Below are positions 28,316 through 37,044 of a DNA stretch of 64,000 bases, in pieces. Source of the stretch: Candidatus Nitrosopumilus sp. (lineage in GTDB: Archaea; Thermoproteota; Nitrososphaeria; Nitrososphaerales; Nitrosopumilaceae); assembly GCA_003331425.1 (NCBI GenBank), contig QOOS01000007.1, positions 1 through 64,000 of the forward strand, in the 5' to 3' direction. Position 1 is the first letter of the stretch. The number at the start of each line of letters is the position of its first letter. The position numbers were made by a program, and so were the translations under genes. The notes under the pieces are model-generated. The model saw only the letters and a program-made list of their open reading frames with translations. It did not search any database and had not been told where the DNA came from.

Positions 28316-30201
28316 TGACCTTTCAAACTATAATTAATGAAATTGAAAATAATCTAAAAAAAATTCTTCAAGACCTTTCTATTTCTGATATCTCCTTTTC
28401 TGTGGAAGTTGCAAAGCCTGGATTTGGTGATGTAAGTTCTAACATTGCATTTTTACTCGCAAAAGAATTGAAAAAAAGCCCCAAAGAAATCACTCAAATT
28501 ATTTCTGAAAAATATTCTCAATGTCCTAATGTGTTTGTCTTGAAATCTGAAGGACATCCATCTGGATATCTAAACTTTTTTGCTGATTGGCCAAAATTAA
28601 CTAAATTAATTTTATCTGAATCTTATTTTGATACATATGGTGATATTGATATTGGTAAAAACTCTGATATTGTAGTAGAACATACTAGTGTAAATCCTAA
28701 CAAAGCATTACACATAGGTCATATTCGAAACATTGTTGTCGGTGACACTATTTCTAGAATTTTAAAAAAGGCAAATTACAAAGTTAAAGTTCTTAATTAT
28801 ATTGATGATTCTGGGTTACAAGTTGCCGATATAATTGTGGGCTTCAAACATTTTGGATTTGATGAAGAACCTCCAAACGGAAAAAAGTTTGATCACTATT
28901 GTGGTGATGATGTTTATGTTAAAACCACTCAAAAATATGAACTTGATCCATCTCTTGAAGAAGTCAGAAAAAATACTTTAAAAGAATTAGAAGATGGTGA
29001 TTCTGAAATTGCAAAATTTGGTGATTTGATTACCAGAAAAGTTTTGTCTGGTCAATTACAAACATGTTGGAATCTCAATGTATCTTATGATTGTCTAAAT
29101 TTTGAATCTCAGATAATTCGTTCAGGATTGTGGCTAAAAATATTTGAAAAACTCAAGGATATGGGACTAATAGAATTCGAAAAAAGTGGTAAAAATGCTC
29201 AATGTTGGGTAATTCGTGGTGATGGCAAAGAAGAAGATAAAGTAATTGTTAGAAGTAATGGCACTGCTACCTACATTGCCAAGGATATTCCATATGCTGC
29301 TTGGAAATTGGGATTATTACAAGATCCATTTAGTTATAAAAAATACAACTCAAATCAACCTGAATCTAAAACTCTCTGGGAAACTACTTTGGATGATTCA
29401 AATCAACCCTCTCAAAATTTTACTGCACAAAAAGTAGTAACTGTTATTGATTCACGTCAAGAGAGATTGCAAAAAATTATCACTACTTTAATGGAAAAAT
29501 TCAATTCTATTCCTAATAGTTATGTACATCTTGGCTATGAATCTGTAACATTAAGTGCAAATACTGCAAAAACACTCGGATTAGAAACTGATGGTAAACA
29601 AGCTCAGATGTCTGGTAGAAAAGGATTGTATGTAAGTGCTGATTCTGTTTGTGAACTTTTAAAACAAAAAATAACTGAGGAAACAAAAAAACGACATTCT
29701 GGAATGGCTGATTCTGAAATTGAGCAAATTGCACAATCTGTTTCAATTGGAACTTTGCGTTATGAAATGATTAAACAAGATTTAGATAAAATAATTACAT
29801 TTGATCTAACAAAATCTCTTAGTTTGGAAGGGGATACTGTTCCGTATATTCAATATTCATATGCCAGAGCATCAAGAATTTTGGAAAAATCTGGAATCGA
29901 ACCTAATACTGATGTTGATTTTTCATTACTCAAAGAAAAATCTGAAATTGATTTGGTGAAAATAATTGGTCTTTTCAATTTACAAGTTCGTGATGCTGTG
30001 AATAATTTTGCACCTAAAGTAATTGCTAGATACTGTCATGATCTTGCTGTTGCATTTAATTCGTTTTATGAACATGTGAAAGTTTTGGATTCAAACAATG
30101 ATGATTTAAAATCAACTAGAATATGTCTGGTTAATTCTTTTAATTTGACGTTGGAAAAATCTTTGGATTTACTTGGAATTTCTGCTCCATCTAAAATGTA
30201 A
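28315..30201 (+). CDS. argS: arginyl-tRNA synthetase
   Basis: The 628-residue class I synthetase has the N-terminal Arg-tRNA-binding domain (~1-110, with VEVAKPGFGDVSSNIAF), the HIGH motif H133-IGHIRN, a KMSK-like QMSGRKG loop near 431, and the C-terminal DALR anticodon-binding domain beginning about PYIQYSYARASRIL. It charges tRNA-Arg. Length and domain order are normal. It overlaps the phosphatase stop by one base. Confidence 0.96.
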   Translation: MTFQTIINEIENNLKKILQDLSISDISFSVEVAKPGFGDVSSNIAFLLAKELKKSPKEITQIISEKYSQCPNVFVLKSEGHPSGYLNFFADWPKLTKLILSESYFDTYGDIDIGKNSDIVVEHTSVNPNKALHIGHIRNIVVGDTISRILKKANYKVKVLNYIDDSGLQVADIIVGFKHFGFDEEPPNGKKFDHYCGDDVYVKTTQKYELDPSLEEVRKNTLKELEDGDSEIAKFGDLITRKVLSGQLQTCWNLNVSYDCLNFESQIIRSGLWLKIFEKLKDMGLIEFEKSGKNAQCWVIRGDGKEEDKVIVRSNGTATYIAKDIPYAAWKLGLLQDPFSYKKYNSNQPESKTLWETTLDDSNQPSQNFTAQKVVTVIDSRQERLQKIITTLMEKFNSIPNSYVHLGYESVTLSANTAKTLGLETDGKQAQMSGRKGLYVSADSVCELLKQKITEETKKRHSGMADSEIEQIAQSVSIGTLRYEMIKQDLDKIITFDLTKSLSLEGDTVPYIQYSYARASRILEKSGIEPNTDVDFSLLKEKSEIDLVKIIGLFNLQVRDAVNNFAPKVIARYCHDLAVAFNSFYEHVKVLDSNNDDLKSTRICLVNSFNLTLEKSLDLLGISAPSKM

Positions 30202-30206
30202 TCCTT

Positions 30207-30389
30207 ATGAGATTTATTCTGATAATCCCTTTATTTGCTCTGTTAAGTATTGTAATTGGAACTGTGGCATTTCAATATTCTATGGAATATTCTGAAGAAC
30301 GTGAATTAGAAAATTTAATAATTTCATGTATGGAGCAATTTGGTCATTATAGTGATGAACTTGTTTCTTGTTTGAACAAGAATCTTTAA
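30207..30389 (+). CDS. small single-pass membrane protein
   Basis: Sixty residues: one N-terminal hydrophobic segment (RFILIIPLFALLSIVIGTVAF) and an acidic tail with two Cys (ISCMEQFGH, VSCLNKNL). It lies six bases after argS and is probably read through from it. Function unknown. Confidence 0.6.
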   Translation: MRFILIIPLFALLSIVIGTVAFQYSMEYSEERELENLIISCMEQFGHYSDELVSCLNKNL

Positions 30390-30474
30390 TTAATTCCAAA
30401 AATTTGAATCTATTTTTTTACCACTAGTGATAATTTTTCATGTTCCTGATATATTGTAATTTAAAAAAATTCTT

Positions 30475-30603
30475 ATGGTCATGAAATTAGGTGATACCAA
30501 AACTTTACTGCTGGGGCTATCTCTAACCTTGGGAATCACCGTATTTGGCGGTTTTATTATTGTGACTTTTTTAATGCCTCATTGTAAAGATGTTATGTGT
30601 TAA
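30475..30603 (+). CDS. 42-residue membrane micro-protein
   Basis: A short frame starts at ATG 30475 (second ATG two codons later). It encodes a polar start (KLGDTKTL), one membrane segment (LLGLSLTLGITVFGGFIIVTF) and a short Cys-containing end (MPHCKDVMC). Composition is clearly membrane-like and GC content of this stretch is higher than the flanks. Function unknown. Confidence 0.55.
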   Translation: MVMKLGDTKTLLLGLSLTLGITVFGGFIIVTFLMPHCKDVMC

Positions 30604-30659
30604 TTTTGAAATTTATCATTTATCGTCAACCTTAAGTTGTAAATGAATTAACCAAGTTC

Positions 30660-30854
30660 ATGAATTGTTTTGTTTGTGGGAAAAAGAAACAAGATTTTGA
30701 AGTATGGTCAAATAAATTGGTTATAGGTATTACATATGACTCTGATTTCCAAAACAATGATGTCATATCTAGTATGTCTGATAAATCCATAATTTGTCAT
30801 CAATGTATAATTGAAATTCAAAAAAAAATTAAATCCCAATCTAATTCTGAATAA
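30660..30854 (+). CDS. small zinc-ribbon-like protein
   Basis: This 64-residue protein has two Cys-x2-Cys knuckles (NCFVCGKKK at ~3-6 and ICHQCIIEI at ~45-48), the pattern of a small zinc ribbon, with an acidic-polar centre. Third in a run of small plus-strand genes after argS. No family assigned. Confidence 0.6.
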   Translation: MNCFVCGKKKQDFEVWSNKLVIGITYDSDFQNNDVISSMSDKSIICHQCIIEIQKKIKSQSNSE

Positions 30855-30871
30855 ATTTGTACTAATAATGT

Positions 30872-30895
30872 CAGTGGCAACATGTGTTGCCACTG
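30872..30895. repeat. perfect inverted repeat (10-bp arms, 4-base loop)
   Basis: CAGTGGCAAC-ATGT-GTTGCCACTG is a perfect hairpin, followed by GAGAATTTTTG. A third copy of the arm core, GTTGCCACAT, is at 30917-30926. It could be a terminator-like hairpin for the zinc-ribbon gene or an operator. Intrinsic hairpin terminators are not the archaeal norm, which makes a regulatory or RNA role worth considering. Confidence 0.8.
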
Positions 30896-31050
30896 GAGAA
30901 TTTTTGTAATATGGCTGTTGCCACATCACATGTTATTCTCAGGCGTGCAAACCTGTTTTACTTCATTTCTACTTTTAAAAATATCTTGACATATCCCTAT
31001 TTTGTTTTCAACATTTTTTAAGGCTATTTTCTAATAATTTGTGAGTATCT

Positions 31051-31326
31051 TTGAAAAATAAGCGTAGTAAATTGCAGATTTATTTTGATGTACTCTCTGC
31101 AATATTGGTTGAAAAGCAAGATAATGCTGAAATTTCAAAAACAAGACTTCAACACAAATCAAATACATCATATGATAAACTTTTAAAATATCTTGATGAG
31201 ATGAGCGAAAAAGGATTGATCAAACTAGAAAATAATATAGATACTACTGATATGGGACTAAAATTTTATCAAGATTACTCTGCTGTAAATGACTTAATTG
31301 ATGAAATTACTCAAAGATTATCTTAG
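31051..31326 (+). CDS. winged-helix transcriptional regulator-like protein
   Basis: The 91-residue protein fits the archaeal one-domain winged-helix type: helices SKLQIYFDVLSAILVE, a recognition-helix region KTRLQHKSNTSYDKLLKYLDEM, then the wing EKGLIKLENNIDTTDMGLKFYQ and a final amphipathic dimer helix. It starts at TTG 31051. It sits at the left edge of the sensor/photolyase cluster and is convergent with the MEDS gene, overlapping by four bases. Confidence 0.75.
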   Translation: MKNKRSKLQIYFDVLSAILVEKQDNAEISKTRLQHKSNTSYDKLLKYLDEMSEKGLIKLENNIDTTDMGLKFYQDYSAVNDLIDEITQRLS

Positions 31327-31883
31327 GCAAATGTGAATTTTTCAATTTTATCTTCTTTTGTTAAAAATAGTATCTCATGATGTGAATCTAGTAAATTTTT
31401 CATAAATTCTGGTGCTAACTCTTTATCTACACTTGGTACGTGAAATGAACAGATGAAATTTCCTGGAATTTTATGAAATCTATCATCTACACATTGTTCA
31501 ATCTCTTCCATTGATTCTGTTTTTTTCTCTGAATTAAAATCAAAATAATGTGTTGAAACAACTCGAATTTTTACATCCTGCGGTAGTTCTTTTACTTTAT
31601 CCATGATCATTTTTTCATATTCTTCAAATTCTTTTGGAATCTGAACAATGTTTAGTAGTTTATTTTCAACATTGTTCTTTACATCAATGCCAAATTCTGT
31701 CATTTTATCTTTTAATCTGTCAGGATTATTTGTTGTGTAAAAACATGTTTGATTTTTCTCTAAACCTGTTTTAATAAATTTAAATTCTATTTCTTCAGCT
31801 TTTTTCTGTTCTTCGTGAAATAATAGAATATGTGTGTCATCTAAAGTTTCTAAATGTTCATGTCCAATTTCTCTATAACTCAT
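31323..31883 (-). CDS. MEDS-domain sensory protein
   Basis: The 186-residue protein looks like the MEDS (DcmR-type) sensor domain, a RecA-like fold first seen in methanogen and methylotroph regulators. Marks: THILLFHEEQKKAEE (17-31), FIKTGLEKNQTCFYTT (~36-51), a middle DVKIRVVSTHYFDF strand and the end FICSFHVPS. MEDS domains often sit beside PAS, DICT or kinase domains. Here it stands alone, so it would signal through a separate partner. Confidence 0.7.
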   Translation of the reverse strand: MSYREIGHEHLETLDDTHILLFHEEQKKAEEIEFKFIKTGLEKNQTCFYTTNNPDRLKDKMTEFGIDVKNNVENKLLNIVQIPKEFEEYEKMIMDKVKELPQDVKIRVVSTHYFDFNSEKKTESMEEIEQCVDDRFHKIPGNFICSFHVPSVDKELAPEFMKNLLDSHHEILFLTKEDKIEKFTFA

Positions 31884-32044
31884 AATTCTGTATTTTCCTC
31901 ATTTCTTGTACTATTAAGATATTATTGTTGAAATGACCTGTTTTGGAAATGTACCATTATTGTACAGTAATTTCTACTTTTAAACTTCCTTTGGTACTCA
32001 CTAAGGTGCGTAATTGGATTAAATACTAAAACAATATCTTAATC

Positions 32045-32908
32045 ATGGCATATCTTAGAGTAAAATCAATTCGTGGGCAAAAATACCTATATCTTGTAAA
32101 AAGTGACTGGGATACTGTAAAAAAGACTTCAAAACAGACAATTATCAAATATTTGGGAATAGAATCTGATGTAACTATTAATGATGTTCCTGAAGACTAT
32201 CGAAATTCTAAAAAAATTTCTGACTACTTCTTAAACCAAAAATATTTTCAACCTAAAGTGCAGAATGAATTGATTGAGAAATTACAGGCAGATTTGTTAT
32301 CCTCATTTAAAAATGGAGATTTTGTAACTGCTCATTGCTTCCTTGAATCATATGAAAAAATATATGGATTTGAATCCTTCATTGACGAAGTTATGGTTCC
32401 TCTAATTGGGGAAATTGGAACATTAGGAAATTCTAAAAAAATTGATTTGGGAACTCAAACAACTTGCTATAATGCAATTGAGGATCTATTGAATATGATA
32501 ATTGAACACAGTTCTGTAAATCCATCTAAGAAAAAAATCCTAATTTGTGTGCCTAATGGTGAACAACATACATTGGGAACAAAAATTCTCCAAACTAAAC
32601 TTTCATTAAAAGGAAATACGGTTTACAACCTCCCTCCATTTACTCCATCTTCACTAATTATGGAATCAATTGAACATGACGCACCTGACTGTGTTTTTGT
32701 CTCTGTAACTTTAGATGAGAATCTTTTATCAGCTAAAAGAATGGTTGAGAAAATTAATGAAAAATACGGACTTCCAATTTTTGTCGGTGGGAATGCTATA
32801 AAAAATAATTCTGAGAATTGGGATATACCTATAGGAAAAAATCTCTCTATTCCAAAAATACTAAAATTGATTCAGTCTAAGAAATTACAAATTCTTACAA
32901 CTGCATAA
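32045..32908 (+). CDS. cobalamin (B12)-binding-domain protein
   Basis: The 287-residue protein has three parts. A short N-terminal domain (~1-65, AYLRVKSIRGQKYLYLVKSD) resembles starts of some transposases but without a nuclease. A helical cap (~75-165) follows, then a B12-binding Rossmann domain (~168-285). Binding marks are E-x-H-x2-G (GEQHTLG, ~178-184), where His would ligate cobalt, SVTL (~220) and VGGNA (~253). In light sensors of the CarH/LitR kind the same cap-plus-B12 unit senses light, but the CarH cap Trp and Glu-His signature is not obvious here. Regulatory function is inference. Confidence 0.75.
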   Translation: MAYLRVKSIRGQKYLYLVKSDWDTVKKTSKQTIIKYLGIESDVTINDVPEDYRNSKKISDYFLNQKYFQPKVQNELIEKLQADLLSSFKNGDFVTAHCFLESYEKIYGFESFIDEVMVPLIGEIGTLGNSKKIDLGTQTTCYNAIEDLLNMIIEHSSVNPSKKKILICVPNGEQHTLGTKILQTKLSLKGNTVYNLPPFTPSSLIMESIEHDAPDCVFVSVTLDENLLSAKRMVEKINEKYGLPIFVGGNAIKNNSENWDIPIGKNLSIPKILKLIQSKKLQILTTA

Positions 32909-32911
32909 TTT

Positions 32912-34294
32912 TTATTTTAAAGATTTTTTTCTGGTTGATTTAGTTGTTTTTTTGATTGATTTTTTTGATTTAACTTTTTTTAGAATTTTATCTTTTTTAC
33001 TGATTTCTTTATTAATTTTAGACTGTTTTTCCTTTAATTTTTGATTTTTTTCTTTAATTTTTTCATCTATTTTTTTACGTTTTTTTTCTAGAATTGCAAA
33101 TTTTTTCTCCTCCTTGATAATTTGCTTTTTAGCGTTTTCTTGCTTTTTTACCTCGATTTTTTCTTGCTTTGACTTCTTTTTGATATTGTTTTTTTCTTTA
33201 ATGATAATTTTAGAAATTTTTAACCTCTCTTTGACTGATTTATTGAGATCATTTTCCATTATTTTGATCTCTTTTTTTAATTTCTCTGATTGTATAATCT
33301 CCTCTTTTTCTGCAGTTATTTGTGACATAATTTCATCATATTCCTTTTTGGTTTTTTGTAATTCTGCCTGTTTTTCTTTAATCTTTTCAGCCATTTTTGC
33401 TTGGTCAATTAATCTATCTTTTTGATCTTTAGCCATTTTTGCTAATTTTTGTTTTTCTGCATTAACTTGTGATTCTATTTTTACTTGTTCTACTTGTGCT
33501 TGAACTAGTTGTTTTTTCTGTATTTCTAATTCTTTAGAAATGGTGTTCTTTTCAAAATCAATTTTTTTTAAAATTTTTGAATGTTCATTTTTTACTTTGA
33601 GTAATTCTTTTCTTTGTAAATTTACGGTTTCTGTTAATTTAGTTTGATTTTGAATTAGAATTCTTTCATTGTTGATTTCTCTTTCTAATATTTCTCGTTG
33701 ATCATTTAATTTTCTATCATTATTTTTTCGTTCTTCAATCAATTCATTTAATTGCTTTTTCTTTTGCTCCATTTCTCCTGAATTTTCTTTTTGCTTGGTT
33801 GTTTCTGTTTTTACTATTTTGGCATCATCTTGCATATTTGTTAATTCCTTATTGATGTTGTCTGGTTTCCAATCTTTAGGCATGGCTCCTTGAACTTTAT
33901 TTTCTATTTTTTCAATTTTGACCTTTCCTTTTTGTTTTTCAATTATTTTTATTTTAAAATTATTTTCTAAGTATTGTTTGTCTGATTCATACAGTTTTTT
34001 TTGCTTTTTTAACATTGTCTGAATGTGTTCTAGTCTTCCAGGATCTCCTTTTCCTGATTCAATTAATTTTTCAATTTGTTCACTTTCACTTTCTTTTTTT
34101 ATGATCTTTTTCTTTTCTACAATAATTATTTTTGAATTTATTTTCTTTTCTAAATATTTCTTATCTGTATTGTATAGTGGTTTGTTCTTTTTTAGAAAAT
34201 CTGATATGTGTTCTAATCTACCTATGTCTCCAGAATTATCCTCAATTAATCCTTGAATTTTTTCAATTGTTGATGTTACTGAAATTTGTTCCAC
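32912..34294 (-). CDS. long coiled-coil protein with duplicated N-terminal motif
   Basis: The 460-residue, Lys/Glu-rich protein starts with two copies of a ~45-residue motif: DIGRLEHISDFLKKNKPLY then DPGRLEHIQTMLKKQKKLY, each followed by a D-K-x-YLE block (1st ~5-50, 2nd ~68-115). The rest (~165-450) is nearly continuous coiled coil ending in a basic tail. It lies downstream of the DICT-photolyase-DICT genes on the same strand, 110 bases away. It may be a scaffold; function is unknown. Confidence 0.7.
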   Translation of the reverse strand: MEQISVTSTIEKIQGLIEDNSGDIGRLEHISDFLKKNKPLYNTDKKYLEKKINSKIIIVEKKKIIKKESESEQIEKLIESGKGDPGRLEHIQTMLKKQKKLYESDKQYLENNFKIKIIEKQKGKVKIEKIENKVQGAMPKDWKPDNINKELTNMQDDAKIVKTETTKQKENSGEMEQKKKQLNELIEERKNNDRKLNDQREILEREINNERILIQNQTKLTETVNLQRKELLKVKNEHSKILKKIDFEKNTISKELEIQKKQLVQAQVEQVKIESQVNAEKQKLAKMAKDQKDRLIDQAKMAEKIKEKQAELQKTKKEYDEIMSQITAEKEEIIQSEKLKKEIKIMENDLNKSVKERLKISKIIIKEKNNIKKKSKQEKIEVKKQENAKKQIIKEEKKFAILEKKRKKIDEKIKEKNQKLKEKQSKINKEISKKDKILKKVKSKKSIKKTTKSTRKKSLK

Positions 34295-34404
34295 TTTTAA
34301 TTCCTAAATTAATTTCAATAAATATAGTATAAAACAACTATTAATTCAATATTTTTAATTTTTCTTCAATGAATTTAGTAAAATTACTTGATTTTAACTC
34401 TATT

Positions 34405-34956
34405 TTATATCGTTATTTTAATTTTCAATTGTTCATTGATGTCATCAATTACCTTGTCTAGGATATTTGAATTTGACGTGAAGAATCCTCTATATTCCTT
34501 ATCTCCTATATCTTCTGCAACTAATCCAAATGGGCCATTTTCTCCTTTTGTGAGTACAATCCACATTGGAGAAATATTTGTGCCATCACAACTTATCACT
34601 TCTGCAGTTGCTGGAGGATGTGGGGCTAATTCAGGATTGATGAAATTGCCTATAATCCATGCTTTAGAAATTTTTGATAAAATTTCCAAATATCTTTTTT
34701 CAACATACTTGTATCGTGCTTCGGTTTCAAATGTTGCCAATAATGGCGTATCGTGCTTTTCTGCATAATTTTCCAATAAGATGCTTAGTCTGTAAAGTTC
34801 TTTTTTACCTGTTTTAAAATTTACATAATTTGCTTTACGGTATTCGTCTAATGACCAAAGTAAATTGTGGTTTGTAAGGTCTGTGTTTTCTTTTTCAGCA
34901 AATGTTGGAAATTTCTCCCAAATATCATCCAAAAAACTTACGAAGTGATCTGTCAT
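34405..34956 (-). CDS. DICT-domain-like sensory protein, copy 2
   Basis: This 183-residue protein is paralogous to the one at 36387-36947. Both share a FVxxxWEEFP start, LYxLSxxIENYAxxHxxPLLATFE (~68-90), an RYxE helix, a KVWIIxxF strand and the pattern W-(I/V)-(V/I)-(L/I)-T-(K/R)-G then GPFGL(V/I)AE and (Y/F)RGFFTxNSN. This agrees with the DICT domain, predicted to respond to light and usually fused to cyclic-di-GMP or kinase modules. Here it is free-standing, directly downstream of the photolyase gene. The label is from motif pattern only. Confidence 0.65.
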   Translation of the reverse strand: MTDHFVSFLDDIWEKFPTFAEKENTDLTNHNLLWSLDEYRKANYVNFKTGKKELYRLSILLENYAEKHDTPLLATFETEARYKYVEKRYLEILSKISKAWIIGNFINPELAPHPPATAEVISCDGTNISPMWIVLTKGENGPFGLVAEDIGDKEYRGFFTSNSNILDKVIDDINEQLKIKITI

Positions 34957-35019
34957 ATCATTACAATTTTTTTAAACTATATAATCTACTAATTATTTTT
35001 GTAACTAGTGCCAACCAAT

Positions 35020-36366
35020 TTATTTTTGTAATTTGAAAACTATTTTTGTTTTTTCTGCCTCTATTTTGTGTTCCACTATTGATTCTGGATATTTTAAATT
35101 CTCTGGAAATTTTTTCCATAAATTATGAATTATTTGAGGTTCAATTTCTTCTAATTCTGGAATCCACTTTTTAATATATTCACACTCTGAATCAAATCTC
35201 TCTTGTTGTCTCCATGGATTAAATATTCTAAAGTATGGAACTGCATCACATCCTGTTGATGCTGCCCATTGCCAATTCCCTGAATTAACAGCTGTATCGT
35301 AGTCAATTAATTTTTCTGCAAAATATCTTTCTCCCCATCTCCAGTCAATGTGTAAATCTTTAGTTAGAAATGATGCGACAATCATTCTGACTCTGTTGTG
35401 CATAAAACCTGTATTGTTTAATTGTCTCATTCCTGCATCTACAATTGGAAATCCAGTTTTCCCTTCTTTCCATTTTTTAAATAAATCTTCAGAGTTTTCC
35501 CATGGAATATTTTGAAATCTTTGTTTAAATGATTTTTTTTCTACGTATGGGAAATGAAATAAAATATAATTAAAAAATTCTCTCCAGTATATTTCTCCCA
35601 TAATAGTATGATTTACGCCTAAAATTTCCTTAATTTGACTATAAATTTCTCTAATTGACATAGTTCCAAATTTATTATGTGCTGAAAGTAGTGTGGTCTG
35701 ATTTAATCCTGGAAAATCTCTAACTTTATCATAATCTCTGAATTTTTCTAAATTTTTTAAAATTCTTAATCCCTCTTTTCTACCTCCCTTTATTTCTGAA
35801 TCCCAAATTTTTAATTCCTTAATAGAATTGTTAGAAATTATTTCTTTTGAATAATTTTTATTTGAATTTTTTACACTTTTTCTAACTGGGAATATTTTTG
35901 CTTTTTTATAGAAAAATGAATAAATTGTATATGGTGAGTCTTCATTTGTTTTAATATCATTTGGATTATGAAGTAAAAAATCTAGTGTACTGTGAAATGA
36001 AATTTGATTTTTTTTACAAACTTGAAATATTCTTTCATCTCGTTTTTGTGAATAATTGGAGAAATCTGTATTACTAAAAATTGATTTTATTTTATGTTTT
36101 TTAATTATTTTTTCTAAATTTTTTTCTGGAATCCCTTCAAGTATTTGTAATCTACTTCCTTTTTTCTGAAGTTCTTTATCCAAATCTAATAATGACTCAT
36201 TTAGAAAATTCCATCTAAATTTTGCATCTGTTAATTTTTTAATTAAATTGGAATCATAAATAAAACATGGAATTACTTCTTTTGAATTTTGAAGAGATTC
36301 AATTAATCCTATGTTATCTTCTAATCTTAAATCTCTATGAAAAAGAAAGATACTTTTTTCATACAT
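35020..36366 (-). CDS. phr: class I CPD-type DNA photolyase / cryptochrome family
   Basis: The 448-residue flavoprotein has the N-terminal photolyase domain (SIFLFHRDLRLEDNIGL at ~5-21) and a full FAD-binding half. Conserved catalytic features of CPD photolyases are present: Glu in GEIYWREFF, Asn in FMHNRVRMI, and the Trp-rich segment GNWQWAASTGCDAVPYFRIFNP that carries part of the electron-transfer chain. It repairs cyclobutane pyrimidine dimers with blue or near-UV light. It is flanked on both sides by DICT-like paralogues on the same strand (20 and 63 bases away). Confidence 0.93.
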   Translation of the reverse strand: MYEKSIFLFHRDLRLEDNIGLIESLQNSKEVIPCFIYDSNLIKKLTDAKFRWNFLNESLLDLDKELQKKGSRLQILEGIPEKNLEKIIKKHKIKSIFSNTDFSNYSQKRDERIFQVCKKNQISFHSTLDFLLHNPNDIKTNEDSPYTIYSFFYKKAKIFPVRKSVKNSNKNYSKEIISNNSIKELKIWDSEIKGGRKEGLRILKNLEKFRDYDKVRDFPGLNQTTLLSAHNKFGTMSIREIYSQIKEILGVNHTIMGEIYWREFFNYILFHFPYVEKKSFKQRFQNIPWENSEDLFKKWKEGKTGFPIVDAGMRQLNNTGFMHNRVRMIVASFLTKDLHIDWRWGERYFAEKLIDYDTAVNSGNWQWAASTGCDAVPYFRIFNPWRQQERFDSECEYIKKWIPELEEIEPQIIHNLWKKFPENLKYPESIVEHKIEAEKTKIVFKLQK

Positions 36367-36386
36367 TTGAATTCTTTATGTAATTT

Positions 36387-36947
36387 CTATTGGATATCGA
36401 ACTTGGAATCTAATGTTTTACCCATAACTTTTAGCGCATATCTACATACGTTAGAATTAAGTGTAAAGAATCCTCTAAATTTACCATCTTCATATTCTTC
36501 AGCGATTAATCCAAATGGTCCATATGGCCCTCTAGTAATAACAGTCCATACATTTGCTAAGTTGGTATTGCTACAACTTAGGAATTCTGAATTTGGAATT
36601 ATTACATCTGTTGGAATTACTTCGTCATCAAAATCTGCAATAATCCATACTTTCGGCATGCCTTTTACCATTTCTTGATATCTTTCTTTTACATATGAGA
36701 ATTTGGCAATTTTTTCAAACGTTGCAAGTAATGGTTCTTTATGATCTTGAGCATAATTTTCTATCATTCTACTCAAATGATATAGTGGTTTTCTATCTGC
36801 ATCAAAATTGTGATATCCTGCTTCAATAAATTGATCTAATTTCCAAATTGGTAAGATATCGTTATCTAGGTTATGCCATTCGGCTAATTGAGGAAATTCT
36901 TCCCATACTTCGTGTACAAAATCTTTGTCTGTATATGGGTTATCCAT
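36387..36947 (-). CDS. DICT-domain-like sensory protein, copy 1
   Basis: This 186-residue protein is paralogous to 34405-34956. Core: PLYHLSRMIENYAQDHKEPL (~70-89), RYQEMV, PKVWIIADF (~115), a VWTVITRGPYGPFGLIAEE strand-turn and RGFFTLNSN. No membrane segment and no catalytic motif. The match to DICT sensory domains is by pattern and by association with photolyase. As first gene of the DICT-photolyase-DICT series it would be transcribed first; the photolyase ATG follows 20 bases after its stop. Confidence 0.65.
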   Translation of the reverse strand: MDNPYTDKDFVHEVWEEFPQLAEWHNLDNDILPIWKLDQFIEAGYHNFDADRKPLYHLSRMIENYAQDHKEPLLATFEKIAKFSYVKERYQEMVKGMPKVWIIADFDDEVIPTDVIIPNSEFLSCSNTNLANVWTVITRGPYGPFGLIAEEYEDGKFRGFFTLNSNVCRYALKVMGKTLDSKFDIQ

Positions 36948-37044
36948 GTAATTGCTCTAATCAAATCAGTTATAAATTATTTTTTTACCTTTTTCTAGTG
37001 CCAATTATTGACACTAATGAATAATAGTTTTTATTCTACAAAAA

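Noticed and set aside
32045-32240. Transposase fragment
   Set aside because: The first 65 residues look like the start of some transposases, but the frame continues into a complete B12-binding protein with no nuclease domain, inverted repeats or target duplications.
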